Shown: in pieces, positions 16,522 through 25,855 of the stretch
How positions within the stretch are numbered: position 1 is the stretch's first letter
Layout of the letters: every line of letters starts with the position of its first letter
Source of the DNA: Sphingopyxis chilensis
GTDB lineage: Bacteria > Pseudomonadota > Alphaproteobacteria > Sphingomonadales > Sphingomonadaceae
Length of the DNA stretch: 64,000 nt
Assembly (NCBI RefSeq): GCF_035930445.1
Contig: NZ_CP142394.1
Span: 3,443,501-3,507,500 of the forward strand
Direction of reading: 5' to 3'
The notes under the pieces: model-generated
The model's input: the letters and a program-made list of their open reading frames with translations, nothing else
Databases searched by the model: none
Told to the model about the DNA's origin: nothing
Program-made: the position numbers and the translations under genes

Positions 16522-17568
16522 ATGACCGACAGCGAAGATTGGGCCGCAGCGCTCGAAGGCCCGAAGAAAAAGCCGATGAAGCGGCGCACAAAAATCCTGC
16601 TCTGGCTTTTCGCTGCCCTTGTCGCCTGGTTCACCCTGTCGAACGCGAGCTTCCTCGCCCCCGATCCCAAGGGCAAGCCGAAGCTGATCGCGCATCGCGG
16701 CGTCTATCACCTCTACGACAAGCGCGCCGCGACGGGGCGCGACACCTGCACCGCGCGGCATATCTTCGCGCCCGAGCATGAGGTGTTCGAAAACACCCCC
16801 GAATCGATGCGCTGGGCGGTCGGCAACGGCGCCGCGATGGTCGAGGTCGATGTCGCGCCGACCAGGGATGGACGCATGGTGCTGTTCCACGACTGGTCCG
16901 TCGACTGCCGCACCGATGGCAAGGGCGAAACACGCGACCTGACACTCGCCCAGCTCAAGGCGCTCGACATCGGCTTTGGTTACACCGCCGACGGCGGCAA
17001 GACCTTTCCGCTGCGCGGCAAGGGCATCGGCAAGATGCCGACGGTCGAGGAAGGCCTCGCGGCGCTCCCCGTCCATCCGATCCTGTTCAACTTCAAGTCG
17101 AAAGACGCGCGCGAGGCCGACCAGCTGTTCGCGATCCTGAAAGCCTCGGGCCGCGACAGCGTTAAGATCGGCGACGCTTTCTACGGCGGCGCAGCGCCGG
17201 TGAAGCGGATGCGCGAATTGTTGCCGGACAATTGGTCCTTCGACCTCAAGGGCGGCGCGAAGGCCTGCACAAAGGATTATGTCGCCTGGGGCTGGACCGG
17301 CGTCGTCCCCGAAAGCTGCCGGAACGGCGTGATCGCGATCCCGATCAACTATCAATGGGCCTATTGGGGCTGGCCCGACCGGCTGATCGCCCGCATGGAC
17401 AGCGTCGGCGCGCGCGTGATCGTGTTCGGCCCCTATGAAAAGGGCAAGTCGAACGAAGGCGTTTCGACCCCGCAGCAACTCGCGAAAATTCCCGCGAGCT
17501 TCAATGGCCATATCTGGGTCGAGGATATTCGCGAAGTCGGCCCGGCGCTGCGGCCGCGGCAGAGGTAA
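16522..17568 (+). CDS. Glycerophosphodiester phosphodiesterase-family protein, membrane-anchored
   Basis: About 348 residues. A basic stretch KKKPMKRRTK then a hydrophobic helix (residues ~24-40) form an N-in signal anchor, placing the catalytic barrel in the periplasm. GDPD motifs follow: LIAHRGVYH, FENTPESMRWAV, VEVDVAPTRDGRMVLFHD and LTLAQLKALDIGFGYTADGGKTFPL. It probably hydrolyses glycerophosphodiesters to glycerol-3-phosphate and an alcohol. Two ATGs in tandem (16519, 16522) follow a GGGGGA; the second is given. It interrupts the usual ribF-ileS adjacency and has repeats on both sides. Confidence 0.85.
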   Translation: MTDSEDWAAALEGPKKKPMKRRTKILLWLFAALVAWFTLSNASFLAPDPKGKPKLIAHRGVYHLYDKRAATGRDTCTARHIFAPEHEVFENTPESMRWAVGNGAAMVEVDVAPTRDGRMVLFHDWSVDCRTDGKGETRDLTLAQLKALDIGFGYTADGGKTFPLRGKGIGKMPTVEEGLAALPVHPILFNFKSKDAREADQLFAILKASGRDSVKIGDAFYGGAAPVKRMRELLPDNWSFDLKGGAKACTKDYVAWGWTGVVPESCRNGVIAIPINYQWAYWGWPDRLIARMDSVGARVIVFGPYEKGKSNEGVSTPQQLAKIPASFNGHIWVEDIREVGPALRPRQR

Positions 17569-17587
17569 GGGCGAGCTTATCACTCCT

Positions 17588-17616
17588 CGTCATCCCGGAC
17601 TTGATCCGGGTTGACG
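17588..17616. repeat. Dispersed intergenic palindrome (type A, single unit)
   Basis: GTCATCCCGGACTTGATCCG and the following GGTTGACG form one palindromic unit between the GDPD gene and ileS. It matches the arms of the longer copies at 16441 and 26943. Confidence 0.65.
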
Positions 17617-17681
17617 AAGCGGTCATCGTTCCGCGCCCATTCCCTTTGCTCCCACGCAAATCTGCGCTAAGCGCCGCCACC

Positions 17682-20600
17682 ATGACCGACACGCCCGCAC
17701 CCGCCGAACAGCGCGCCAAAGATACTGGCGATTACCGCGACACCGTCTTCCTGCCCAAGACCGACTTTCCGATGAAGGCCGGCCTGCCGCAGAAGGAACC
17801 GGCGATTCTCGCCAAATGGCTCGAGGGCAATCTCGAAGGCCAGATTCGCGAAGCCCGCAAGGGCCGCGAGCAGTTTATCCTCCACGACGGCCCGCCCTAC
17901 GCCAATGGCGATATGCACATCGGCCATGCGCTAAACCATATCCTGAAGGACATGGTCGTCCGCACCCAGACGCTGAAGGGCAAGGACGCGCCTTACGTGC
18001 CCGGCTGGGATTGCCACGGCCTGCCGATCGAGTGGAAGGTCGAGGAGCAGTATCGCAAGAAAAAGCTCAACAAGGACGAGGTTCCGGTCGAAGAATTCCG
18101 CGCCGAATGCCGCGCCTATGCGCAGCATTGGGTCGACACGCAGCGCGAGCAATTGAAGCGCCTCGGTATCGGCGGCGACTGGGACCATCCGTACCTCACG
18201 ATGGATTATGAGGCCGAAGCCACCATCGTCCGCGAATTGCTCAAATTCGCGGCGAACGACATGCTCTATCGCGGCGCCAAGCCGGTGATGTGGTCGCCGG
18301 TCGAAAAGACCGCGCTCGCCGAAGCCGAGATCGAATATGAGGATATCGTCTCGACGCAGATCGATGTGGCGTTCGAGATCGTCGAGAGCCCGATCGCGGA
18401 GCTGGTCGGCGCACATGCGGTGATCTGGACGACGACGCCTTGGACGATCCCGGTCAATCAGGCGATCGCCTACGGGCCAGAGGTTGAGTATGTGCTGGTT
18501 GAGCCGATGGTGGGTGGTTCGACAGTTGGCGATCAACGGCTCGATATTGCCGTTCAAACACACCCGCTACGCCATCTTGTGGGGGGCCGAATCCTGATCG
18601 CGCGACCGCTCTTGAAGCAGGTTGAGGACAGAATTCAGGCGACTCTCGGGACCACAGATGATGGCGCTCGTTTCATGCTAGGACTTGAAGAGCGGAAGAT
18701 CTTCAGAGGCTCCGACCTCGCCGGCACCATCGCCCGCCACCCGATGCACCATCTCGGCGGCTTCTTCGCGCGCCCGCGTCCCTTCCTTGCGGGCGATTTC
18801 GTCACCACCGACAGCGGCACCGGGCTTGTCCATATGTCGCCCGACCATGGCGAGGATGATTTCGACCTGTGCAAGGCGAACGGCATCGACCCCGTGTTCG
18901 CGGTTGAGGGCGACGGCAAATATCGCGACGACTGGGGCTGGCTCGGCGGTCAGGGCAGCGTCATCAACCCGAAGTTCAACGCCCCCGACGGCCCGATCTG
19001 CACCGACCTGCGCGACGCCGGCGGGCTGCTCGCGGCCAGCGCAGATTACAAGCACAGCTATCCGCACAGCTGGCGCTCGAAAGCCAAGGTCATCTATCGC
19101 TGCACCCCGCAATGGTTCGTGCCGATGGACCGGGTGATGACGCATATCGAGCCCAAGGCGCCGCGCGAGCAGCGCTGGGAATCCGAAGGCGGCGCGATCA
19201 ACCCCGCCGAAGAGGATCTGTGCGCCGCGCCGACGCTGCGGCAGGCCGCGATGCACGCGATCGACCGCACGCGCTTCGTCCCCGAAAAGGGCCGCAACCG
19301 CATCGGGTCGATGGTCAAGGACCGCCCCGACTGGGTGCTCAGCCGCCAGCGCGCCTGGGGCGTACCGATCACGCTCTTCGTCGACCGCAAGACCGGCCAG
19401 TATCTGAGCGACCCCGCCGTCAACGACCGCATCGTCGCGGCGGTGAAGGCGGGCGGCGTCGACGCATGGAGCGACGCGCGCGCGCAGGAATATCTGGGCG
19501 ACGCTTATGACGCCGCCGATTACGAGCGCATCGTGGACATCCTCGACGTCTGGTTCGATTCGGGCTGCACCCACGCCTTCGTCCTCGAAAGCGGCCGCTG
19601 GCCCGCGCTCGTCCGCCACGACGGCGGCACCCACAGCGCCGACCTCTATCTCGAAGGCAGCGACCAGCATCGCGGCTGGTTCCAGTCGTCCTTGCTCGAA
19701 AGCTGCGGCACGCGCGGACAGGCGCCGTACAAGGCGGTGCTGACCCACGGCTTCACGATGGACAGCAAGGGCTTCAAACAGTCGAAATCGCTCGGCAACA
19801 CGACCGATCCCGTCAAGGTGATGCAGACCAACGGCGCCGACATCATCCGCCTGTGGGCGCTGAGCGTCGACTTCACCGAGGACCATCGCATCGGCGACGA
19901 AATCCTCAAGGGCGTCGCCGACCAGTATCGCAAGCTGCGCAATACGTTCCGCTACCTGCTCGGCGCGCTCGACGGCTTCACCGAAGAGGAACGCGTCACC
20001 GACGTCGCGGCGATGCCCGAGCTTGAGCGCTACATGCTCTCGCTTCTCGCCGATCTCGACGCCAAGATGCATCAGGCGGTCGATGACTTCGACTTCAATA
20101 CCTACACGCGCCTGCTCGCCGATTTCTGCAACGAGGACCTCTCGGCCTTCTATTTCGACATCCGCAAGGACGTCCTCTACTGCGACCTCGGCCCCGCCGC
20201 CCCACTCGGCACCGACACCCGCCGCGCGTATCGCAGCGTGCTCGACACGCTCTTCCACGCGCTCGTCCGCTACGCGGCGCCGGTGCTGGTGTTCACGGCT
20301 GAGGAAGTGTGGGGTACGCGCTATCCCGATGCGGGCAGCGTGCATTTGCTGGAGTGGCCGGCACTACCGTCGTTCGAGCGTGACAAGGATCTCGTCGTTC
20401 GGAATACCGAACTGCGCGAAGTCCGCGCACGAGTCACCGAAGCCATCGAACCTTTGCGTCGTGACAAGATCGTGCGTTCCAGCCTCGAAGCTGAAGTAAC
20501 GATGAGCGATCTCGACACCATCCTCCGGGACCTTGATCCGGCTTATTTGGCAGAAACCTTCATTTCTGGAGCGGTGCATCTTGTGCCGGGGCATGACGGC

Positions 20601-20717
20601 ATCACGATCAAGGCGACCGAAAACCACAAATGCGGCCGCTGCTGGCGCCACCTGCCCGAAGTCACCGCCGACGGCGCCTTGTGCAATCGCTGCGACACGG
20701 TATTGACCGCGGCATGA
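17682..20717 (+). CDS. ileS: Isoleucyl-tRNA synthetase
   Basis: Class I aminoacyl-tRNA synthetase of 1011 residues with a CP1 editing domain. The HIGH motif is at about residue 79 (GDMHIGHALNH); the KMSKS loop reads KQSKS near residue 700, a conservative variant. WTTTPWTIP marks the editing domain, and a C-terminal zinc knuckle CGRCWRHL...CNRC closes the protein. The ATG at 17682 (MTDTPAPAEQ) fits the family better than in-frame codons further up. Two patches, about 18475-18710 (editing domain) and 20285-20640 (C-terminal part), have clearly lower G/C at third positions than the rest of the gene. The stop overlaps the lspA start. Confidence 0.96.
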   Translation: MTDTPAPAEQRAKDTGDYRDTVFLPKTDFPMKAGLPQKEPAILAKWLEGNLEGQIREARKGREQFILHDGPPYANGDMHIGHALNHILKDMVVRTQTLKGKDAPYVPGWDCHGLPIEWKVEEQYRKKKLNKDEVPVEEFRAECRAYAQHWVDTQREQLKRLGIGGDWDHPYLTMDYEAEATIVRELLKFAANDMLYRGAKPVMWSPVEKTALAEAEIEYEDIVSTQIDVAFEIVESPIAELVGAHAVIWTTTPWTIPVNQAIAYGPEVEYVLVEPMVGGSTVGDQRLDIAVQTHPLRHLVGGRILIARPLLKQVEDRIQATLGTTDDGARFMLGLEERKIFRGSDLAGTIARHPMHHLGGFFARPRPFLAGDFVTTDSGTGLVHMSPDHGEDDFDLCKANGIDPVFAVEGDGKYRDDWGWLGGQGSVINPKFNAPDGPICTDLRDAGGLLAASADYKHSYPHSWRSKAKVIYRCTPQWFVPMDRVMTHIEPKAPREQRWESEGGAINPAEEDLCAAPTLRQAAMHAIDRTRFVPEKGRNRIGSMVKDRPDWVLSRQRAWGVPITLFVDRKTGQYLSDPAVNDRIVAAVKAGGVDAWSDARAQEYLGDAYDAADYERIVDILDVWFDSGCTHAFVLESGRWPALVRHDGGTHSADLYLEGSDQHRGWFQSSLLESCGTRGQAPYKAVLTHGFTMDSKGFKQSKSLGNTTDPVKVMQTNGADIIRLWALSVDFTEDHRIGDEILKGVADQYRKLRNTFRYLLGALDGFTEEERVTDVAAMPELERYMLSLLADLDAKMHQAVDDFDFNTYTRLLADFCNEDLSAFYFDIRKDVLYCDLGPAAPLGTDTRRAYRSVLDTLFHALVRYAAPVLVFTAEEVWGTRYPDAGSVHLLEWPALPSFERDKDLVVRNTELREVRARVTEAIEPLRRDKIVRSSLEAEVTMSDLDTILRDLDPAYLAETFISGAVHLVPGHDGITIKATENHKCGRCWRHLPEVTADGALCNRCDTVLTAA

Positions 20718-21235
20718 GCAGCCAACGTTCGCCCTATCTGCGCTTCGGCCTTATTTTCGCCGCCGCCGCCTTCATCCTCGACCAGATCGCTAAATGGGTC
20801 GTCACCGTCCCGCTGTCGCTGGAACCCAAGGGGCAGATCGAGATCACGGGCTTCTTCAACCTGACCTGGGCGGAAAATTGCGGCATTTCACTGTCGATGT
20901 TCGCTAGCTGCACCGACACGACGCGCTGGACGCTCGTTGCGGTGACCGGGATCGTCGCCGCCGCGGTTGCCTTCTGGATGACGCGCGAGCAGGCGAAGGG
21001 CGACGTGATCGCGCTCGCGATGATCCTCGGCGGCGCGCTCGGCAATATCGTCGATCGCGTGCGCTTCGGCTATGTCGTCGACTTCGCCGACCTGCATATC
21101 GGCGATTTCCGCCCTTTCATGATCTTCAACGTCGCCGATGCGTGCATCACGCTCGGCGTGCTTTTGCTGGTTGCGCGCGCGCTGCTCTTGGGCGAAAAGG
21201 CCGGGAACGCGGACGCCAAGCCGTCCGCCGAGTAA
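20714..21235 (+). CDS. lspA: Lipoprotein signal peptidase
   Basis: Inner-membrane aspartyl protease that removes signal peptides from lipid-modified prolipoproteins. The 173-residue product has four membrane segments and both catalytic-aspartate boxes, GALGNIVDRVRFGYVVDF and FNVADACITLG. AENCGISLSMF replaces the more common xNxGxAFS-type box. It overlaps ileS by four bases (ATGA), the arrangement seen across proteobacteria. The next gene encodes a lipoprotein, a likely substrate. Confidence 0.95.
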   Translation: MSSQRSPYLRFGLIFAAAAFILDQIAKWVVTVPLSLEPKGQIEITGFFNLTWAENCGISLSMFASCTDTTRWTLVAVTGIVAAAVAFWMTREQAKGDVIALAMILGGALGNIVDRVRFGYVVDFADLHIGDFRPFMIFNVADACITLGVLLLVARALLLGEKAGNADAKPSAE

Positions 21236-21253
21236 ACGGGGCGCATTGGGAGT

Positions 21254-21682
21254 ATGTTTAAAGTGAACCGGACCACCGCCATCCTGGCTGCCTCGATCGT
21301 CGCCACCACCCTGTCGGCCTGCGGGTCGAACAGCCTGTTCAGCCGCGACCGCCCCGACGAGATGATGGTGTCGCGTCAGGCGCCGCTCGTCGTGCCGCCC
21401 GATTTCGCGCTGACCCCGCCCGCGCCCGGCACCGCGCGGCCCGGCGGCGAATCGACCGCCGAACAGACGCTGCGCGCGCTCTTCGGCGGCGCGTCGCAGC
21501 GTAGCGCGAGCGAGACGCAGATCATCGGCGCCGCCGACGGCACTCGCGCCGATCCGGGCATCCGCAGCGCAGTCGGCAGCCCCGGCACGCAGGTCGTCGA
21601 CAAGGGCCTCGTCGTCCGCGACATCCTCGCCGCCCCCGAAGGCGACGGCCGCGACGCACAGGCGGCGATCCCGGGCGCGTAA
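21254..21682 (+). CDS. DUF3035 lipoprotein (BamF-like)
   Basis: A 142-residue outer-membrane lipoprotein. The signal sequence ends in the lipobox LSAC (Cys near residue 24), then SNSLFSRDRPDEMMVSRQAPLVVPPDFALTPP, which is the DUF3035 signature. In Caulobacter a member of this family, BamF, belongs to the beta-barrel assembly machine. It follows lspA by 18 bases and is probably in the same transcript. Function here is inferred from the family. Confidence 0.82.
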   Translation: MFKVNRTTAILAASIVATTLSACGSNSLFSRDRPDEMMVSRQAPLVVPPDFALTPPAPGTARPGGESTAEQTLRALFGGASQRSASETQIIGAADGTRADPGIRSAVGSPGTQVVDKGLVVRDILAAPEGDGRDAQAAIPGA

Positions 21683-21699
21683 GGCGCTCCACCCAGCCT

Positions 21700-21773
21700 C
21701 GTCATCCCGGACCTGATCGGGGATCCACTGCGGCGCCGCGGTCATGGGCCCCGGGTCAAGCCCGGGTGACGGC
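21700..21773. repeat. Dispersed intergenic palindrome (type A, long form)
   Basis: CGTCATCCCGGACCTGATCG and, inverted, CCGGGTCAAGCCCGGGTGAC lie about 30 bases apart between the BamF-like gene and the convergent hxlR-type gene. It could also serve as a transcription end for both. Confidence 0.65.
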
Positions 21774-21807
21774 GAATTATATGTCCGCAAGCGGCCGCTA
21801 ACCGACC

Positions 21808-22137
21808 TCAGCCAAGCGCCGCTCCGCGCGGCAGCCATGTGTCGCCCCATGCCTTGATCGCATCATAGGTCGGGCGCAGCGCCAATCCGGCCGCGGTCAG
21901 CCGGTAAACGGCGCGCTTGCCCTCGGGCGGCACGCGTTCCATCACGCCCGCTTCGACCAGCCAGCCGAGCCGCGACGTCAACGCCGCGCGCGAAATGTCG
22001 AGCCGCGCGATAAAATCCTCGAAGCGGTCGACCCCCAAGAACGCCTCGCGCAGGATCAGCAGCACCCAGCGATCGCCAAGCAGGCGCGAGGCGCGGCCGA
22101 CCGCGCACGGCGACCGCGATGGCGTATAATCCTTCAT
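21808..22137 (-). CDS. HxlR-family transcriptional regulator
   Basis: A 109-residue winged-helix regulator. The family signature is clear: CAVGRASRLLGDRWVLLILREAFLGVDRFEDF, then DISRAALTSRLGWLVEAGVMERV and YRLTAAGLALRP. Cys11 stands at the position used for redox or ligand sensing in HxlR proteins. It is divergent from a thioesterase gene, and one arm of an 11-base inverted repeat overlaps its own start codon while the other lies at the thioesterase promoter, so it probably represses both genes. Confidence 0.92.
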   Translation of the reverse strand: MKDYTPSRSPCAVGRASRLLGDRWVLLILREAFLGVDRFEDFIARLDISRAALTSRLGWLVEAGVMERVPPEGKRAVYRLTAAGLALRPTYDAIKAWGDTWLPRGAALG

Positions 22138-22200
22138 AGTCTGGATTTAAGACTTGACGCGAAGCGGCGCAAGCGGCGATAATGTCTGCAATCCAGACTA
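22137..22200. promoter_or_regulatory. Divergent control region with paired HxlR-type operators and a promoter
   Basis: TAGTCTGGATT (22137-22147) and its exact inverse AATCCAGACTA (22190-22200) flank the intergenic space. Between them is a promoter reading rightward, TTGACG (22154-22159), 18 bases, GATAAT (22178-22183), with the second operator about where transcription would begin. The first operator covers the start codon of the regulator gene. This is a textbook layout for autoregulation plus repression of the thioesterase gene. Confidence 0.75.
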
Positions 22201-22215
22201 AACAGGATTCGCCCC

Positions 22216-22752
22216 ATGCGCGGACATCGCTTTGCGAGCAACGACGAGGCCGTCGCCTATATGAAACGCGTCGCGGTCGATGCCTCGGGTTTCACCGCCT
22301 TCCTCGGGGTCGAACCGCTGCGCTGCTTCGACGGCGAATCCGAACTGCTGCTCGCGCTCCGCCCCGACATGACCCAGCATCACGGTTTTGCGCACGGCGC
22401 GATCGTGGGGCTGATGGCCGACAATGCCTGCGCATGGGCGGCGAGCAGCGTCGTCGGCGACGTGGTGACGGGCAGCTATATGATCAACTTCCTCGCGCCT
22501 GCGAAGGGCAGCCGGCTGCGCGCGAAGGGCAGCGTGATCAAGGCGGGCAAGCGCCAGGCAATCGTCCGCGCCGACGTCTGGGCCGAAAGCGACGGCGAGG
22601 AACCGCGCCGCTGCGCGATCGCGCAGGCGACGATCGTGCCGGTTGCGGTGGACGCCGCGCCGGTGGCGGCCGTACACGAAGCGGCCACCTGCCTCACCTG
22701 CGCCGCGATCGAGGCGGCGCATGTCGCCGACCCGTCGCGCGAAGCTGCCTGA
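22216..22752 (+). CDS. PaaI-type hotdog-fold thioesterase
   Basis: A 178-residue acyl-CoA thioesterase-like protein. The PaaI motif appears as HHGFAHGAIVGLMADNACAWAA (residues ~60-81), followed by the SYMINFLAPAKG strand, all expected of the hotdog fold. The C-terminal ~35 residues (two Cys in ATCLTCAAIE) extend beyond the core fold. It probably hydrolyses acyl-CoA esters from aromatic or fatty acid metabolism; the substrate is unknown. It is controlled by the divergent HxlR gene, judging from paired operators. Confidence 0.88.
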   Translation: MRGHRFASNDEAVAYMKRVAVDASGFTAFLGVEPLRCFDGESELLLALRPDMTQHHGFAHGAIVGLMADNACAWAASSVVGDVVTGSYMINFLAPAKGSRLRAKGSVIKAGKRQAIVRADVWAESDGEEPRRCAIAQATIVPVAVDAAPVAAVHEAATCLTCAAIEAAHVADPSREAA

Positions 22753-22755
22753 GGG

Positions 22756-23424
22756 TCACAGGAACATCAGCGAAAAGAGGGTGAAGGCCGCGAGCGCCTC
22801 GACCATCGCGATCGAGGCATGGCCCGCAGCGCGCCAATAGCTGATCCTGAGGTGCTGCGCGAACCAGAATATCTGCAGGGTCCCGAACCACAGCAGCGCG
22901 AAGGCGAGCAGCGCGATCCCGCCAAGCTGGGGGGCGAGCGGCTTCAGCTGCATCAGGATGCCCGAAATGCCGACCATCGCCGAAAAGGGCGCGGCGACAT
23001 AGCATTGGCTGTAAAAGGGCGGCTTCAACGGGCCGCGGTCGAGCTTCACATTGCGCGCGCGCACGAGCCGCGCCGCCATGGCCAGCGGAAAGATGCTGAA
23101 AAAGGCGACGCGCATCACGATCAGGCTCGAATCGTCGTTGACCAGCCCGCCCAGCCCCGTCTTTTGCAGCACCGTCTCGCTCTGCCCGACGATCGACAGC
23201 TCGGCGGCGTGCGTCAGCGCAAGCGTCAGCATCAGGAACAAGGGCGGCGACATCGTGTCGGTATATTGGCGCTCGGCGGGGTCGGAGAGCTCGGACTCCG
23301 AATAATCCATCATCTTCAGCGGCCGCGTCAGCGCGCGCCACAGCGTGACCGGATAGAAGATCAGCCACGACATGACCTCGTACAGCAGCTCGTCGAGCGA
23401 CTGGATGAGTTTCAGGAAATCCAT
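22756..23424 (-). CDS. Membrane protein of unknown function
   Basis: A 222-residue protein with about five hydrophobic segments (for example LFLMLTLALTHAAEL, VAFFSIFPLAMAARLV, GIALLAFALLWFGTLQIFWF). I do not recognise a catalytic motif; the layout resembles Yip1-like or permease-type small membrane proteins. Codon use is native. It converges on the thioesterase gene, with three bases between stops, and is followed upstream by dxs on the same strand. Confidence 0.75.
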   Translation of the reverse strand: MDFLKLIQSLDELLYEVMSWLIFYPVTLWRALTRPLKMMDYSESELSDPAERQYTDTMSPPLFLMLTLALTHAAELSIVGQSETVLQKTGLGGLVNDDSSLIVMRVAFFSIFPLAMAARLVRARNVKLDRGPLKPPFYSQCYVAAPFSAMVGISGILMQLKPLAPQLGGIALLAFALLWFGTLQIFWFAQHLRISYWRAAGHASIAMVEALAAFTLFSLMFL

Positions 23425-23457
23425 GGCGTGCCCCCCCGCCCCGACCGGGCGTCCAAC

Positions 23458-25386
23458 CTAGGCCCGCGCGCCCGCTTCCTCGACCCCCGCGCTGTTGTGG
23501 CGCAGCGCTTTCAGCACCGTATCGACGATCTGCGGCGCGTTGAGCCCCGCCGCGTCATATTGCAGTTCGGGCTTGTCCTGATCCTGAAAGACGTCGGGCA
23601 GGCGCATCGTGCGCAGCTTCAGCCCGGCGTCGATCAGCCCCTCATCGCTCGCGAGCGTCAGCACATGCGCGCCCAGCCCGCCGATGCTGCCTTCCTCGAT
23701 CGTCACGCAGACCTCATGGCCGGCAAGCGCCTTGCGGATCAGCTCCTCGTCGAGCGGTTTCGCGAAGCGCAGGTCGATCACGCTCGTCGACAGGCCCCTT
23801 GCTTCCAGCGTGTCGGCAGCCTTGAGCGCCTCGGCAAGCCGCGTCCCGAGCGACAGGATCGCGACAGTCTTGCCGCTGCGCACGACGCGGCCCTTGCCGA
23901 TCTCCAGCTTCTCGGGAAGCGCGGGAAGCGCCACGCCCGTGCCGTTGCCGCGTGGATAGCGAAAGGCGATGGGGCCCGCGTCATATTCGGCCGCGGTATA
24001 GGTCATATGGACGAGTTCGGCCTCGTCCGCCGCCGCCATGACAACGAAATTGGGCAGCGTCGCCAGATAGGTGACGTCGAACGACCCCGCATGTGTCGAT
24101 CCGTCGGCGCCGACCAGCCCCGCGCGGTCGATCGCGAAGCGCACCGGCAGGTTCTGGATCGCAACATCGTGGACGACCTGGTCATAGGCGCGCTGGAGGA
24201 AGGTCGAATAAATCGCCGCGAAAGGCCGCATCCCCTGCGCCGCCAATCCCGCCGCGAACGTCACCGCATGCTGCTCGGCGATGCCGACGTCGAAGCTGCG
24301 CGTCGGATGCGCTTTCGCGAATTTGTCGACGCCGGTGCCCGACGGCATCGCCGCGGTGATCGCGACGATGCGCGGATCGGTATCGGCAAGCTTGGCGAGC
24401 GTTTCGCCGAAGACATTTTGATAGGCGGGCGGTCCCGGCGGCGCCTTCGCCTGTTCGCCGGTGATGACGTCGAATTTCTGGACGCCATGATATTTGTCGG
24501 CGGCGGCCTCGGCGGGGGCGTAGCCCTTGCCCTTCTTGGTCACCGCGTGGATCAGCACCGGGCCATGCTCGCTGTCGCGGACATTTTCGAGCACGGGGAT
24601 CAGATGCTCGAGATTATGCCCGTCGATCGGCCCGACATAATAAAAGCCGAGCTCCTCGAACAGCGTCCCGCCCATCGCCATGCCGCGCGCGAACTCGTCG
24701 GTCTTCTTCGCCGCCTTGTGCAGCGGCTCGGGCAGCTTGCGCGCGAAGCGCCGCGCGATTTCGCGCAATTCGACGAACGGGCGCGACGACACCAGCTTCG
24801 CCAGATAGGCCGAAAGCCCTCCGACCGGCGGCGCGATCGACATGTCATTGTCGTTGAGGATGACGATCAGCCGGTTGCCCGCCTGCTTCGCATTGTTCAT
24901 CGCCTCATAGGCCATGCCCGCCGACATCGACCCGTCGCCGATCACCGCGATCGCGCGCCCAGGCGCGCCGGTCAGCTTGTTCGCGACCGCGAAACCCAGC
25001 GCCGCGCTGATCGACGTCGAGCTGTGCGCCGCGCCGAACGGGTCGTACTCGCTCTCGCTGCGCTTGGTAAAACCGCTGAGGCCGCCGCCGGTCCGCAAGG
25101 TCCGGATGCGGTCGCGCCGCCCGGTGATGATCTTGTGCGGATAGCATTGGTGCCCGACGTCCCACACGATCTTGTCGCGCGGGGTGTCGAACACATAATG
25201 GAGCGCGGTGGTCAGCTCGACGACGCCGAGGCCGGAACCCAGATGCCCGCCCGTCGTGCCCACCGCAGAAATCATCTCGGCGCGCAATTCGTCGGCGAAC
25301 TGGCGGAGGTCTTCGGGCTTCAGCTTGCGGAGGTCGGCGGGGACATCCACCGTGTCGAGCAGCGGCGTATGCGGGCGATCAGTCAT
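23458..25386 (-). CDS. dxs: 1-deoxy-D-xylulose-5-phosphate synthase
   Basis: First enzyme of the MEP isoprenoid pathway: condenses pyruvate and glyceraldehyde-3-phosphate using thiamine diphosphate. The 642-residue product has [16 protein letters not shown] (catalytic His region), [18 protein letters not shown] with [12 protein letters not shown] (thiamine diphosphate binding), then transketolase-type middle and C-terminal domains ([20 protein letters not shown]). The ATG at 25386 gives normal length. The cofactor link with the thiC gene elsewhere in the window is functional, not positional. Confidence 0.96.
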   Translation of the reverse strand: MTDRPHTPLLDTVDVPADLRKLKPEDLRQFADELRAEMISAVGTTGGHLGSGLGVVELTTALHYVFDTPRDKIVWDVGHQCYPHKIITGRRDRIRTLRTGGGLSGFTKRSESEYDPFGAAHSSTSISAALGFAVANKLTGAPGRAIAVIGDGSMSAGMAYEAMNNAKQAGNRLIVILNDNDMSIAPPVGGLSAYLAKLVSSRPFVELREIARRFARKLPEPLHKAAKKTDEFARGMAMGGTLFEELGFYYVGPIDGHNLEHLIPVLENVRDSEHGPVLIHAVTKKGKGYAPAEAAADKYHGVQKFDVITGEQAKAPPGPPAYQNVFGETLAKLADTDPRIVAITAAMPSGTGVDKFAKAHPTRSFDVGIAEQHAVTFAAGLAAQGMRPFAAIYSTFLQRAYDQVVHDVAIQNLPVRFAIDRAGLVGADGSTHAGSFDVTYLATLPNFVVMAAADEAELVHMTYTAAEYDAGPIAFRYPRGNGTGVALPALPEKLEIGKGRVVRSGKTVAILSLGTRLAEALKAADTLEARGLSTSVIDLRFAKPLDEELIRKALAGHEVCVTIEEGSIGGLGAHVLTLASDEGLIDAGLKLRTMRLPDVFQDQDKPELQYDAAGLNAPQIVDTVLKALRHNSAGVEEAGARA

Positions 25387-25432
25387 CACGCCGTCATACT
25401 GGCAACGGCATGGGGTGTCGAACGAAAAGGGA

Positions 25433-25663
25433 TCAGTCGCCGCGCTCGTCCTCGCGCCGTTTCGCCGCATCGACCTGCGCATAAAGCCCGCGCACCATCA
25501 GGTCGGTAAACACCAGCATCACCCCGACCATGCCGAGGAAAAGCGCGACCGCGACCGCGGGCAGCGGACCGATCGCCTCGACCCCCTCCTTCTTCATCGC
25601 CGCCGCCAGCAACGCGGCCGCGGCCATGAAGCCATAGCCGATCAGGCGCGGGATCCGGCTCAT
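25433..25663 (-). CDS. Small two-helix membrane protein
   Basis: A 76-residue product starting [20 protein letters not shown], with a second hydrophobic helix [20 protein letters not shown] and a charged tail [12 protein letters not shown]. Not recognised. It precedes dxs on the same strand with a 46-base gap, so the two may be co-transcribed. Codon use is native, which supports it being real. Confidence 0.6.
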   Translation of the reverse strand: MSRIPRLIGYGFMAAAALLAAAMKKEGVEAIGPLPAVAVALFLGMVGVMLVFTDLMVRGLYAQVDAAKRREDERGD

Positions 25664-25804
25664 GCGCACGCACGCCGGGGTCGCCGGAGGGAACCAATGG
25701 CGCTGCGGAGGAATATCAAGGCGGCGAAGAAGCATCGTGGCATGAAAGCCACATGCGGCGAAATGCGGCGGTCGGCAAGACGAAGCCGTTGCAATGATGC
25801 GTTG

Positions 25805-25824
25805 TTTACTTACACCCCCGTAAA
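25805..25824. promoter_or_regulatory. Inverted repeat upstream of the MipA/OmpV gene
   Basis: TTTAC (25805-25809) and GTAAA (25820-25824) lie ten bases apart in an AT-rich leader about 30 bases before the start codon, with CAAAATATA nearby as a possible -10. Short arms make this tentative. Confidence 0.3.
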
Positions 25825-25855
25825 GAGGGGCAAAATATACAGGAACCGGACGCTT

